Shown piece after piece: positions 31,796 through 42,200 of a DNA stretch of 64,000 nucleotides. The notes beneath the pieces are model-generated. The model ran no database searches. It was not told the origin of the DNA and saw only the letters and a list, made by a program, of their open reading frames with translations. Source of the stretch: JAWLHK01 sp041690355 [NCBI: bacterium]. Lineage in GTDB: Bacteria; J088; JAWLBW01. Position 1 is the first letter of the stretch; each line of letters opens with the position of its first letter. The stretch is from the NCBI GenBank assembly GCA_041690355.1, contig JAWLHK010000001.1, positions 1-64,000 on the forward strand, given 5' to 3'. A program made the translations under genes and the position numbers.

Positions 31796-32908
31796 ATGGC
31801 CAGCCTGCACCAGCTGTTGAAAACGATGATCGAGAAGGGCGCCAGCGACCTTCATATCACCACCGGCAGCCCCGCCCAGATTCGCATCGACGGCCATATG
31901 GTGCCGCTCAACATGCCGCCCATGGGCCCGATCGAGACCAAGCAGCTCTGCTACTCGGTGCTCACCGACGCCCAGAAGCACAAGTTCGAAGAAGAGAACG
32001 AGCTCGACTTCTCGTTCGGCGTGAAGTCGCTCAGCCGTTTCCGCGGCAACATCTTCATGCAGCGCGGCGCCGTCGCCGGCGTCTTCCGTAAGATTCCCTT
32101 CGAGATCCTGAGCTTTCAGCAGCTCGGTCTGCCGCCGGTCATCGAAGAGATGTCGAAACGCCCCCGCGGCATCGTGCTCGTGACCGGACCGACGGGCTCG
32201 GGCAAGTCGACGACCCTGGCCGCAATCATCGACAAGATCAACATCGACCGGCATGAGCACATCATCACGCTCGAAGACCCGATCGAATTCCTGCACCCGC
32301 ACAAGAACTGCGTCGTCAACCAGCGTGAAATCGGCGCCGACTCGAACAGCTTCAAACGGGCGCTCAAATCGATTCTGCGTCAGGACCCCGACGTCGTGCT
32401 GCTCGGCGAATTGCGCGACCACGAAACCATCGAGGCGGCGCTGACCATCGCCGAAACCGGTCACCTCGTGTTTGCCACGCTGCACACGAACGGCGCCGTG
32501 CAGACCATCAACCGTATCGTCGACGTGTTTCCGAGCTACCAGCAGCCCCAGATCCGCGCACAGCTCAGCTTCACGCTCGAAGGTATCGTGTCCCAGACGC
32601 TGCTTCCCAAGGCCTCGGGCTCGGGGCGCTGCTGCGCCCTCGAAGTGCTCGTCCCCAACTCGGCCATCCGCAACCTGATTCGCGAAGACAAGATTCACCA
32701 GATCTACTCTTCCATGCAGGTCGGCCAGGCCAAGTTCGGCATGCAGACCATGAACCAGAGCCTCATGAACCTTTTCCTCAAGCGCCTGATCACGCTCGAA
32801 GCGGCCATGCTCAAGAGCCCCGACCCCGAAGAACTGCGTCAGATGCTCGCGCAGCACGGCGGTACAGGCGGACCTGAGGGCCGTCGGGCGCGTCCGACGG
32901 GCGCCTGA
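31796..32908 (+). CDS. pilT: Type IV pilus retraction ATPase PilT
   Basis: A 370-residue retraction motor. Walker A GPTGSGKST at about residue 131, Asp box TLEDPIEF, Walker B DVVLLGELRD, His box HLVFATLHTN, and the AIRNLIRE motif characteristic of PilT near residue 288. The C-terminus (QHGGTGGPEGRRARP) is a short extension of low complexity. It follows pilB by 40 bp and AGGA precedes the ATG. Retraction pulls cells in twitching motility and takes up DNA in related systems. Confidence 0.95.
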   Translation: MASLHQLLKTMIEKGASDLHITTGSPAQIRIDGHMVPLNMPPMGPIETKQLCYSVLTDAQKHKFEEENELDFSFGVKSLSRFRGNIFMQRGAVAGVFRKIPFEILSFQQLGLPPVIEEMSKRPRGIVLVTGPTGSGKSTTLAAIIDKINIDRHEHIITLEDPIEFLHPHKNCVVNQREIGADSNSFKRALKSILRQDPDVVLLGELRDHETIEAALTIAETGHLVFATLHTNGAVQTINRIVDVFPSYQQPQIRAQLSFTLEGIVSQTLLPKASGSGRCCALEVLVPNSAIRNLIREDKIHQIYSSMQVGQAKFGMQTMNQSLMNLFLKRLITLEAAMLKSPDPEELRQMLAQHGGTGGPEGRRARPTGA

Positions 32909-32925
32909 GCGGCAACGGGGCCGGC

Positions 32926-34560
32926 TTGCATCCGTTTCAGGGCAAGACCCGCTACCTCGACAGCTCTGCCGTCCGGTGGGTTCTCTTCGCCCGAACCCTG
33001 GTGGCCACGCTTTTTCTGCTGACCGCTCTCACGTTCGAGTGGACCGGCACCGAAAAGCTGCTCACGTTCAGGGCGACGCCGATCTACGTCTATGCCGGCG
33101 CGACCTACTTCTCGTCATTGGCGCTCGCCTGGTTGAGCGCCCGGCGGCGCGGCTGGGCGCCGCTCGTCTTTCATTACGTTCTGACCGGTTTCGACCTGAT
33201 CGTCGTGACGTGGCTCTCGCTCGTCACCGGCGGCAGCGCGAGCCCCTTTCTCTTTCTCTATCTGCTCATCATCGTCGGCGCCGCCATCCTCGGCATCCGG
33301 CGCATGGCGGTCCTGACCTCGGCCCTGTCGATGATCGGGCTGGGTTCGGTATTCCTCCTCGAATGGTGGGGCAAGCTGCCCAGTGACTTTCTGATGCAAC
33401 CCCACCGCGCCAACAGCTCTGATCTGCTGGCCACGGCCTTCTACAACATCTCCGCCTACTACCTGGTGGGGATTCTGAGCAGCTACCTGTCAGAGCGCGT
33501 GCGCCTTGCCGGAGAAGAGATCGACCGGCGCGATGTCGACATCTCCATTCTGCGCGGCCTGCAGGAGCGGATCATCGAGAACGTGCCGAGCGGCCTCATC
33601 ACCGTCGACAACCTCGGGCGCATCCTGTTGTTCAACCGGCAGGCCGAGCGCATTCTGGGGCTCTCGGGCGCGAAACTCTGGGGCTTCGATCTCCGGCAGC
33701 TGATTCCGGGGCTTGTGCTGCACCCCTCGGGGGTCGACGAACGGGCCGAGATCGACTACCGCCACCCTGACGGCAAGCCCCGATCGCTCGGCTACTCGGT
33801 CTCGGGGATCCGCCTCGACGCGCGCCGCGACGGCCTCGTGGTCATCTTTCAGGACCTGACCCGCATGAAGGAGCTCGAGGGGGTCGTGCTGCGCCAGGCG
33901 CGCCTCGCGGCGGTCGGCGAAATGGCGGCCGGGCTGGCGCATGAACTGCGGAACCCGCTCGGCTCCATATCGGGCTGCCTGCAGCTGCTGCGCCAGCAGG
34001 TCGCCCAGATGGGCGACGACGAACGCGAGCTGCTCGCCATCGCCCTGCGCGAGATCGACGGGCTCAATCACCTGGTCGACGATTTCCTGACCTACGCGCG
34101 CCCCTCGCGGCGCGAACCAAGCCTGCTGTCTCCCGGCGACCTGTTTGCCGGCGTGGTGGAGTCGGTAAGGGTTTCTCCGCTCATGCCGGATGACTTCAGC
34201 TATGCCGGCGAGGTCGCCGCCGACCTGAAGCTGCGTGCCGACGCGCACACGCTGCGGCAGGTTTTTCTCAATCTGGTGACCAATGCCCTGCAGGCCGGCG
34301 CCACGCGCCTCACGCTGCGCGGGTGGAAAACGGATGCGGAGATCGCCCTCGAGATCGAAGACAACGGCGCGGGGTTCAGCCCCGAAGCCATGCACCGGCT
34401 GTTCGAACCGTTCTATACCACCCGGCCCGAAGGGGTGGGCCTCGGTCTCGCCATCGTCTACCGCGTCATGGAGCAGCACAGGGGATCGGTGACGGTGCGC
34501 AGCGTGCCCGGACAGACGGTCATGAAGCTTACTTTTCCGCTGGACGGTGTTTCGGTATGA
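32926..34560 (+). CDS. pilS: Sensor histidine kinase PilS
   Basis: A 544-residue kinase. Six transmembrane helices cover about residues 20-190, followed by a PAS domain (about 210-325: GLITVDNLGRILLFNRQAE), a HisKA domain with phospho-acceptor His339 in LAHELRNPLG, and an HATPase with NALQAGAT, EDNGAGFSP and GVGLGLAIV. In Pseudomonas and Myxococcus PilS reads pilin in the inner membrane and controls PilR. It starts with TTG 17 bp after pilT and its stop overlaps the pilR start by 4 bp (ATGA). Confidence 0.93.
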   Translation: MHPFQGKTRYLDSSAVRWVLFARTLVATLFLLTALTFEWTGTEKLLTFRATPIYVYAGATYFSSLALAWLSARRRGWAPLVFHYVLTGFDLIVVTWLSLVTGGSASPFLFLYLLIIVGAAILGIRRMAVLTSALSMIGLGSVFLLEWWGKLPSDFLMQPHRANSSDLLATAFYNISAYYLVGILSSYLSERVRLAGEEIDRRDVDISILRGLQERIIENVPSGLITVDNLGRILLFNRQAERILGLSGAKLWGFDLRQLIPGLVLHPSGVDERAEIDYRHPDGKPRSLGYSVSGIRLDARRDGLVVIFQDLTRMKELEGVVLRQARLAAVGEMAAGLAHELRNPLGSISGCLQLLRQQVAQMGDDERELLAIALREIDGLNHLVDDFLTYARPSRREPSLLSPGDLFAGVVESVRVSPLMPDDFSYAGEVAADLKLRADAHTLRQVFLNLVTNALQAGATRLTLRGWKTDAEIALEIEDNGAGFSPEAMHRLFEPFYTTRPEGVGLGLAIVYRVMEQHRGSVTVRSVPGQTVMKLTFPLDGVSV

Positions 34561-35921
34561 GCCGGATTCTGATCATCGACGACGAACGCAGCATGGTCGA
34601 CTTTCTTCTGATTCTGCTGAAGAAGGCCGGCCATACGGCGCAGGGGGTGACCGAGATGGACGAGGCGCTGCGTCTGATCGACGAACAGGCCTATGAACTC
34701 GTGATCACCGACCTGCGCATCCGCGATCGCTCGGGACTCGACGTGCTGCGACGCGCGAAGGAAAAGGACCCGAGCTGCGAGGTGATCATGATCACCGCCT
34801 ATGCAACGGCCGAGAACGCCGTCGAAGCCATGAAGCTCGGGGCCTACGACTACATCACGAAGCCGTTCAACGTCGAAGAATTCCGCGCCCTCGTCGACAA
34901 GGCGCTGGAGAAGCGGTTCCTGCGCGAAGAGAACGCCACGCTCCGCGAGCGGCTTGGCGCGCGCGAAGCCTACGGTGAGGTCGTGGGTAAGAGCGAATCG
35001 ATGCGCAAGATCTTCGATCTGGTGGATCGGATCAAGGATGCCCGCGCCAACGTGCTCGTTACCGGCGAGAGCGGCACGGGCAAGGAGATTGTCGCCCGGG
35101 CGCTCCATCAGCACAGCGGGCGCCGCGGCGGACCCTTCGTCGCCGTCAACTGCGGCGCGCTGCCCGAAAACCTGATCGAGAGCGAGCTCTTCGGCTACCG
35201 CAAGGGGGCGTTCACGGGCGCGACCGCGGATCGGGCCGGCCTCTTCGAGGCCGCCGACCGCGGCACGCTGTTTCTCGACGAACTCGGCGAAGTGCCGCAG
35301 CCCCTGCAGGTCAAGCTCCTGCGCGTGCTCCAGGAGCGCACCGTGCGCCGCGTGGGGGGAACGCAGGACATCGCCGTCGACGTGCGCATCGTGGCCGCCA
35401 CGAACCGTGATCTGGCCGAAGAGGTTCGCGAAGGACGGTTCCGCGAGGATCTCTACTTCCGCCTGAACGTGCTTCACGTACACATTCCGCCGCTGCGGGA
35501 GCGGCGGGCCGATATCCTCGTCCTTGCCCACCACTTTCTTCGCAAGCACTGCCGCGAGATGGGCCGCGCCGACGAGGGGTTCACCGAGGCCTGCGCCGAG
35601 CACCTCGAGGCCTACGCGTATCCGGGCAACGTGCGCGAGCTCGAGAACATCGTCGAGCGTGCTGTCGCGCTCACCTCGAACGGGCCGATCGATGTCGAAA
35701 GCCTGCCCCCCAACGTGCTGGACCGGCCGGCCCCCACGGGCGCCCTGCCGGCCCTCGATGGCGGCGGCGTGAATCTGGAACACCTGATCGAAGGGCTCGA
35801 ACGGGACTACCTGGCACGCGCCCTCGAGCTCAGCGGCGGCTCCAAGACCAAGGCCGCCGAGCTGCTGGGCATGAGTTTCCGCTCGTTCCGCTACAAGCTC
35901 GACAAGTACGGGCTGAAGTAG
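34557..35921 (+). CDS. pilR: Sigma-54-dependent response regulator PilR
   Basis: A 454-residue NtrC-family activator. Receiver domain (1-120) with phospho-acceptor Asp52 (VITDLRI); AAA+ domain with Walker A GESGTGKE at about 170 and the sigma-54 contact motif GAFTGA at about 217; C-terminal Fis-type helix-turn-helix ([20 protein letters not shown]). It activates pilA from sigma-54 promoters, and such a promoter is found at 52252-52269 upstream of pilA1. The ATG overlaps the pilS stop, so kinase and regulator are coupled. Confidence 0.95.
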   Translation: MSRILIIDDERSMVDFLLILLKKAGHTAQGVTEMDEALRLIDEQAYELVITDLRIRDRSGLDVLRRAKEKDPSCEVIMITAYATAENAVEAMKLGAYDYITKPFNVEEFRALVDKALEKRFLREENATLRERLGAREAYGEVVGKSESMRKIFDLVDRIKDARANVLVTGESGTGKEIVARALHQHSGRRGGPFVAVNCGALPENLIESELFGYRKGAFTGATADRAGLFEAADRGTLFLDELGEVPQPLQVKLLRVLQERTVRRVGGTQDIAVDVRIVAATNRDLAEEVREGRFREDLYFRLNVLHVHIPPLRERRADILVLAHHFLRKHCREMGRADEGFTEACAEHLEAYAYPGNVRELENIVERAVALTSNGPIDVESLPPNVLDRPAPTGALPALDGGGVNLEHLIEGLERDYLARALELSGGSKTKAAELLGMSFRSFRYKLDKYGLK

Positions 35922-36221
35922 GCGCGGCCCGCGCTCCACGAAGTTCCGCGACGTTACCTGCCAGCTTCGTGGCGTACACCGCTCGCCCCGAGCCGGGTCG
36001 AAATGCCAGCCGTTCAATCAGCAATTGTCTGTGGACGCCAGCACCCGGGGCGCTCAAGTTCTCAAGCGCGGGGCCACGGTCTGCCGGCCCTTCGAGACGC
36101 CGACCAGGATTCCGTCACGAGCCCAGGTCCTTCATTCGGGCCACGGTGAATCGGCCGGCTCCTCAGGGCGAGCGGGATAACGCTGTCTCGTGTTTCGGAT
36201 GGAACTGCACCACGAAAGCAG
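35922..36221. repeat. Intergenic REP-like element
   Basis: The 355-bp gap between convergent pilR and pilY1 has no gene. It contains GGCCCTTCGAGACGCCG (36086-36102), identical to 22992-23008, and a partner CTCCTCAGGGCGAGCGGG near 36150-36170 in inverted orientation. Both copies of this pair flank a 60-70-bp variable centre. Confidence 0.5.
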
Positions 36222-36255
36222 AAGGGCGCGACCCTCGCGGATCGCGCCCTTTGTT
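36222..36255. terminator. Bidirectional terminator between pilR and pilY1
   Basis: 10-bp stem AAGGGCGCGA / TCGCGCCCTT (36222-36231, 36242-36251) followed by a short T-rich tail on the plus strand and, reversed, by TTCTGCTTTCG on the minus strand. It lies 20 bp after the pilY1 stop and 300 bp after pilR. Confidence 0.75.
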
Positions 36256-36276
36256 TATCCTCTGCAATTCCGCGCG

Positions 36277-39200
36277 TTACTGCTCTTCCCAGCTCCGGAT
36301 GTGCGGGAACAGCTTGAACTGCGCATTCGTCTCGACGGCGATCGGGCGCGCCGTGGCCGACTGCACGAACACCACCTTGTTATAGATGGCGGGCGGCGAC
36401 GGCGGCGCGGCGTCACCAGCCGTACGATAGGCTGCCTCGTTGATGAGTGAGGTCTCAGAGGTTCCGAACACGTCGGCCGACGGAGCCACCCCCGACATAT
36501 AGTCTAAGGCGTACAGGAAGCTCTGACCGCCCAAGGCGCAAGCTTCGCTCGTGTTGTCGTAGCCGGGCAGATAAGTCGTAAAGAGCACGATCCCGCCCGC
36601 GACGGCCGGCTTGTTGAATGAGACTTCCCACCAAACCGCACCCAGGGCCCCCGAATCGTCGTAGTCCTGAAGGTCACGGACCCAGCCATGCCGGCCGGCA
36701 GCCGTATCGCCCACGTAGTTGCGCACCTCGGGAATCGTGCATGTCGGGCTGCCGCAGACTGTCATGGCCATGACCCTGCCGGTGGTATTCACTGTGCCGG
36801 TTGAATCTTCGACATAGCCGGTGTCTCCAATCAGACGAGTAATCAACCCGGTGACATTGACAAGGCTCGAACGCCGGTATGGGCTCGTGGTCGTCGGGCA
36901 TCCCACTTCATTCGTGTCATTCCAGCAGGGATCGATGACCCCATACAGACTCTGCTGATAGTGCGAGTCGACCCCCTGGTAAAGACCGTAGCTCAGGTCG
37001 TCCATCGCAGTATGCGTAGCATTGCGATAGACGAATCGTCCGGTACCCATGTAGAGCCAGATGTTGTTCTTCTGGTCGCGAGTGATGCCGGGCGCCCCCT
37101 GAATGGGCTGGTAATGACTGCCGGCTGCCGGGTTCGCCGGATCGCGTGTCGCAAAGACCTTCGTGAGCGTCCAGTTCTTCGGGTTGTCCCAGTATATGGT
37201 CGTCCCGTCGGGATTTTTCGGCACCAGGCGCCAGATTTCGCTCCCCCAGCGGGCATTGTCGGTAGATGCCGCGCGGTCGTCGTATTGGGCAACGACATAC
37301 ACGGTGTCGACTGAGTAGTTTCCGCTTAGGTCGGCGGTGAGGCCACCCGAGACGACGACACCTCCGACCCCGGCGCTGGAATTCGCGATGAAAGTACCAT
37401 TATCGAACTTGTTCACCGCATAGGAGAAATCTTCCAAGGCCTTATATTTTCCGCCCGGCGTAACACTGCCGGCAGGCGCAAGGGCAATCTTGTTCAGGTC
37501 GAAGACGTAGAGGGCAGTATTTCCCGCCTTGCTGTTACTGTTGTTGAATGCGATCTCGTCGGGTCCCGAGCCGACGACAAGGTACCACTTTGCCGTGGGA
37601 TCAAACCGGTTCGCCGACGGATCGGGTACCCGCATGACCACCGGATAGAAGTACGTAAAGTTCAGACCCGACAGATCCTTGACCAGTCCGTCGGCATCGA
37701 GCGACCTGCTGGAGTCATTGACAGCTGTCTTCTGGGCAAGCTCTGCGAGAAGTGTCGGCGAGTCGGGGTTCGTGATGTCGATGATGAAGTACGAGGCATA
37801 CTGAATGTCGCCGCAGCCGAGGCGCATGCCGCCGATCATGATCGTGCCCCATCCTTCAATGTGATAGCCGTCGTCGATAGGATCGCCCGCTTCGTCGAAG
37901 AAGATCCGTACATCGGTGACCTTCGGCTTCAGGTCGACATAGTAGATGTGGCAGGTGGTATCGTAGCCTGCGTCTGCCAGTATGCGAAGCTGGGGGAGCA
38001 GCGAACCGGGAACGTAGGCCCAGACCTCCTGTCCCAGCTCGAGCCCCTGCTTGTCATACCAGGCCTGCTCTTCCTTCGCCGTCGCGGGGTTATCCCCCGT
38101 GCGGAATACACCGCCGTTGAACGCGTGCAGCATGCCGCCGTTCGAGCCGATGAGCACCAGGCGGCGCCGGTTGCGCACGTTATTGTGGGTGAAATACTCT
38201 CCGTAGCTCCGGTCGGCGTAGATGAGATCGTACCGCTCTTCGGGCGGCCCGACGATGGTCGGCGTCGAATAGACAATGTCGCCCAGCTTCCACGTACTCT
38301 GGGTCCCATCGATGGTGATGCGACGGTTACGGAAGGTAGTCCAGGGGATGTGTTCGCCGCGCAGCCACTGCACCAGATAGCTGGTCATGGTGACGCTGCC
38401 GTAATAGTCGTTTCCACCCGGCCACATATGCTTACTCAGGATCTCAATGTTCGTCGACGATGCATCGCCGGTCACGTCCATGACCGGATACGAAGCGCTC
38501 GGCGCCGCATCGGTGGCCCAGTGCGGCCAGGTGAAGATGTTGCGATCCTCCTGGGCGGTGTGAAACAGCTCGAGCCCCGACTCGAAGATCGGCTTGAGCT
38601 TCGTGAGCGGGATCGGACCGACGTCGGGGTTATCCGGATCGGGCATGCCGGGATTGGTAGGGTCTTCGTTGTCGGCGACCCCGTCGGCGTCGTCATCATT
38701 GTAGAGTTTCGCAATCGTTTCCAGTGTGGATTGGTCGAACTCGTAGGAGATGATCATGTCGTCGGCCATCGACAGGGCGCCGTCGCCGTCGGTGTCTTCG
38801 CGCAGGTTGTTGAAGCGGTCGACCCACAGCGCCTGCAGATATCCGAGCCAGGTGATTTCGGTGCCCGCTTCGGCCGTCGTCGGGCGGAAGTACGACTGGT
38901 AGATGGCCCCTTCGCCACGGGCCGTCGACGCGATAACCGACACCGACGTACCCGATGCAGTCTTCAGCAGGATGCTGTTCAGGGCGTTGAGAATGATCTC
39001 ACCGATGTCGTCTCCTTCACGGGCGGCGAAGTAGTTGTCGGGCAGGCCGTTGCGATCGAGATCCCACTCGTCCTGCCGGCTGGGCCCGTCCACCGAATCG
39101 CGCTCGATATAACCGCCCTGGATCGCCGTCAGGCGCATCAGCTGGGTGGCCCGCTCGGACTGCGCGACCTTGACGTCTTCGAAGGCAAAGGTGTGCACCA

Positions 39201-42200
39201 CGACGGTGCCGACGGTCTGATTACCACTGAGGTCAGAACGCAGATCCACGTCGTGGCCCCAGCGCGCAACGTTATCTACGTGATACGAGCCGTCAGGGAT
39301 CGTAATCAGACCCGTGGCAGACGGCCAGGGTACCGACATGTCGTAAGTCGTACCGTCGTCCATCGTAATCGGCGTGTCACCGTGGAAGCGTGCCGAGACG
39401 TCGGTCGCGTCTGAAGCGTAATCCTTGAGATCCGAGACGCTGCCGACATGGGGCGGCAAGGCGTCGTTGTCATCAAACGAATACCCGTCGGAAATCATGA
39501 GCACATAATTGTTGCGGCATTTATGGTCGCCGTACTCTGTGTTTTTCACCGGATCGTATTTCATGGGGTCTTTACCCGCCACGAAATTCGGCTCCCGAGC
39601 ATAGTACTTCATGACGTTCAAGAGCGTGCGCGCGAGTTTGCCGCTGTACTTGGGCCCGGCCGCTTCGAGGTGCGGAATGAGGTTGTTCGAGTTCTGCTGA
39701 TTTTCTTCGATGCCGAAGAACTTACCCGGCATCGTGATCTGCCACTTGTCTGTCGTGGCGAGCCCCGTGTCCTCACTCCAGTCGTTGATCGTCGCGATAC
39801 CCAGGTTGGCCGGCGCGAGCGTGCCGAGCGCCTTCTTGCGGAAACTCCAGAGGATGCCGGTGCGTCCCAGGTTGTCGTAGTCGACCTTCAGGACATAATC
39901 GCAACCCGACGTGCATGCCGTCAGGCGCTCGACCGTGACGCTGCCGGTCGAAACGTTGTTGGTCTCGTCCCCTTCCAGAATGACCGCGCCCGGATCGGCC
40001 TGGAGGCCGACGGCATAAGATACGAGGTTCGTCACGGCCGGCGAACCGGTCTCGCCGGGAACGCTGACCGAGCAGGTCGCATCGACCGGCACTCCGGGGG
40101 CAACGAGGACGTTCGTCGTGCAGAACGTCTCGACCCACAGTCCGCTGTCGGCCTCCATGCGCAGGCGTACCGTCGGGTAGGTTGCGGTCGTCGAGAATCC
40201 GATGTTCTCGATGCGATAGCTCACCTCGAGCACGCCCCCAGGTGAGACCTTGCTCGGGATGCCGACGTTCGTGATCACGAGGTCGGGCAGAATGCCGACG
40301 GCCCCCACACCGACTACGATCGAGCGGATGTTGTTCGAGGTATCGGATTCTGCCGGCGAAGCCGTCGCCGAGGGGTCGACGCGCGCGAAGAGGTAGTACG
40401 TGCCCGTAAGTGCCGAAAGCGGTACGGTAATCGAGCAGTTCAGGGTCACGGTCTGGCCGGGGGTAAGCGTGTGGGCATCGCCGTTGCACTCGGCCGGTCC
40501 GACAACCAGCGTCACGTCGTCGAAGTCACCGCGGACGGCGTTGCCGGAACCGATGATTTCGATATCGGCAAACTTGACCTCGGCGCCCTGATTCGTGACG
40601 TCGACGGTCACCGTAATCGTGTCGCCGGGGCTGAGGCCGGTCGAAGGGCTGGCCACCAGGTTGCTGATGACCAGGTCGGGATCGGAGTATTCGATGAAAT
40701 ACCGCGTACCGATGGCGTTGGAAGCGTAATCCGGCGACTCTGTCGGGCTGCGCGACGGATTCACGATGGCCGCCAGATAGCTGCCCGAAGGATACTTCAG
40801 GGGCAGGTCGGCATCGTTCGGGAACGTGGCCGTGCAGGTGACCGTCTGCTTCCAGCTCGCATCCGGATACGGCTTGAATTCGGGCAGAGCCGAGCAGCTG
40901 GCCACGTTCAGGTCGCCCGTCGTAAACGTGTTGTCGCTCGAGAGCACGAGCAGCAGGTCGGCCCCGGCGGCGACGGTCAGGGAGCCGACATTGGCGATCG
41001 TGATTTCGACGAGTTCAGTGCCGCCGGGAACGCCGCTCAGACTACCGTCGTCGATGACTACGGCGACCGCCTGCAAGTCAAGCGACTTCTTTGACCCCGT
41101 TGTTGCGTTGTCGTAGACCCAGAAATCTCCCGCCGGATACTCGTTGTTCGACTCCTTGCGCTCGACCTGGGCATCGGTCGGGTCGATGGTCGCCCGGAGC
41201 GCATAGCTGGCTCCGGTGGTCAATGTCGGCACGGCGAAGGAACAGGTCACCTCGGCCGAGGCGCCGGCGGCAAGCGCGGGCACGGCGCAGGACGCCGCCG
41301 CGTCGACCGTACCGAAGGTTAGCGTGATCGTCGTGGCCAGCCCGGCCAGGTCGCCCTGGTTCCTGACCTGGAACACGACGGTGACGGGCATGCCCACCCG
41401 GCCGACGTGCAGGTCGGGGGTCGCGCCGAGGATCACGAAGTCCGGGCCCGAGGGAGCGATGGCCCTGTAGGTGCCTCCGTAGTAACTTTCGTTGTTGGTC
41501 TCATCGAGCTCGGCCACCGAACCGGCGGCGTCCATGACCGCGACGACGAGATAATCCTCATCCAGATCGCCTACGGTCGGCACCGTGAGGAAGCACGTGC
41601 CGGCGACGACCGTCCCCGCCGCCATGCTGCCGGCCGAGCAGACCCCTGCCAGGTAGCGGGTGCCATCCCGTTCTAAATAGAAGGAGACCAACGCGGTCCC
41701 TGTGTCGGTGCCGATATTCTTGATTTCGACCGTGAACCCGAGGCTGTCTCCCTCGTACCCGCTGGTGGCCGTAAGGGCAGAGAGGGTGACGACGAAGTCG
41801 GCCCTGGGAGGCGCCGAAAGAAGCCCGAATCCGGCATCGCTCATGACGTCGAACAAGGATGCCACTTGCGCAGACCCAGAAAGGGGCAGGCGGCGCTCGG
41901 TGCGGTTCTGAAGCGGCGGAACGAAGACCGGCGCCGGCTGCTGTGCGAGCCGCGCGTTCCGGTTTCTCTCTCCCGCCTTCCACGCCGCCAGCGCCTCCTC
42001 GAGCGTGGGGGGCATGGTCGGCGAGGCCGGCACAACCCGGTCTTTCGGGGAAAAGGCGTACTCACCCTTCACGCCGTCGTAGTCGACGGGAACGCGCAGG
42101 GTCGAGGCAAGAATCGTTTCTTCGGCGATACCGCACTGCGCCCCCCAGGTTACCGTACCGTCGACCACCTTGAGCTGGTTCAGGCCGTAGGGCGAAACGC

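Noticed and set aside
37861-39414. 517-codon plus-strand open frame inside pilY1
   Set aside because: Antisense to the conserved PilY1 region; no ribosome binding site, no family pattern.
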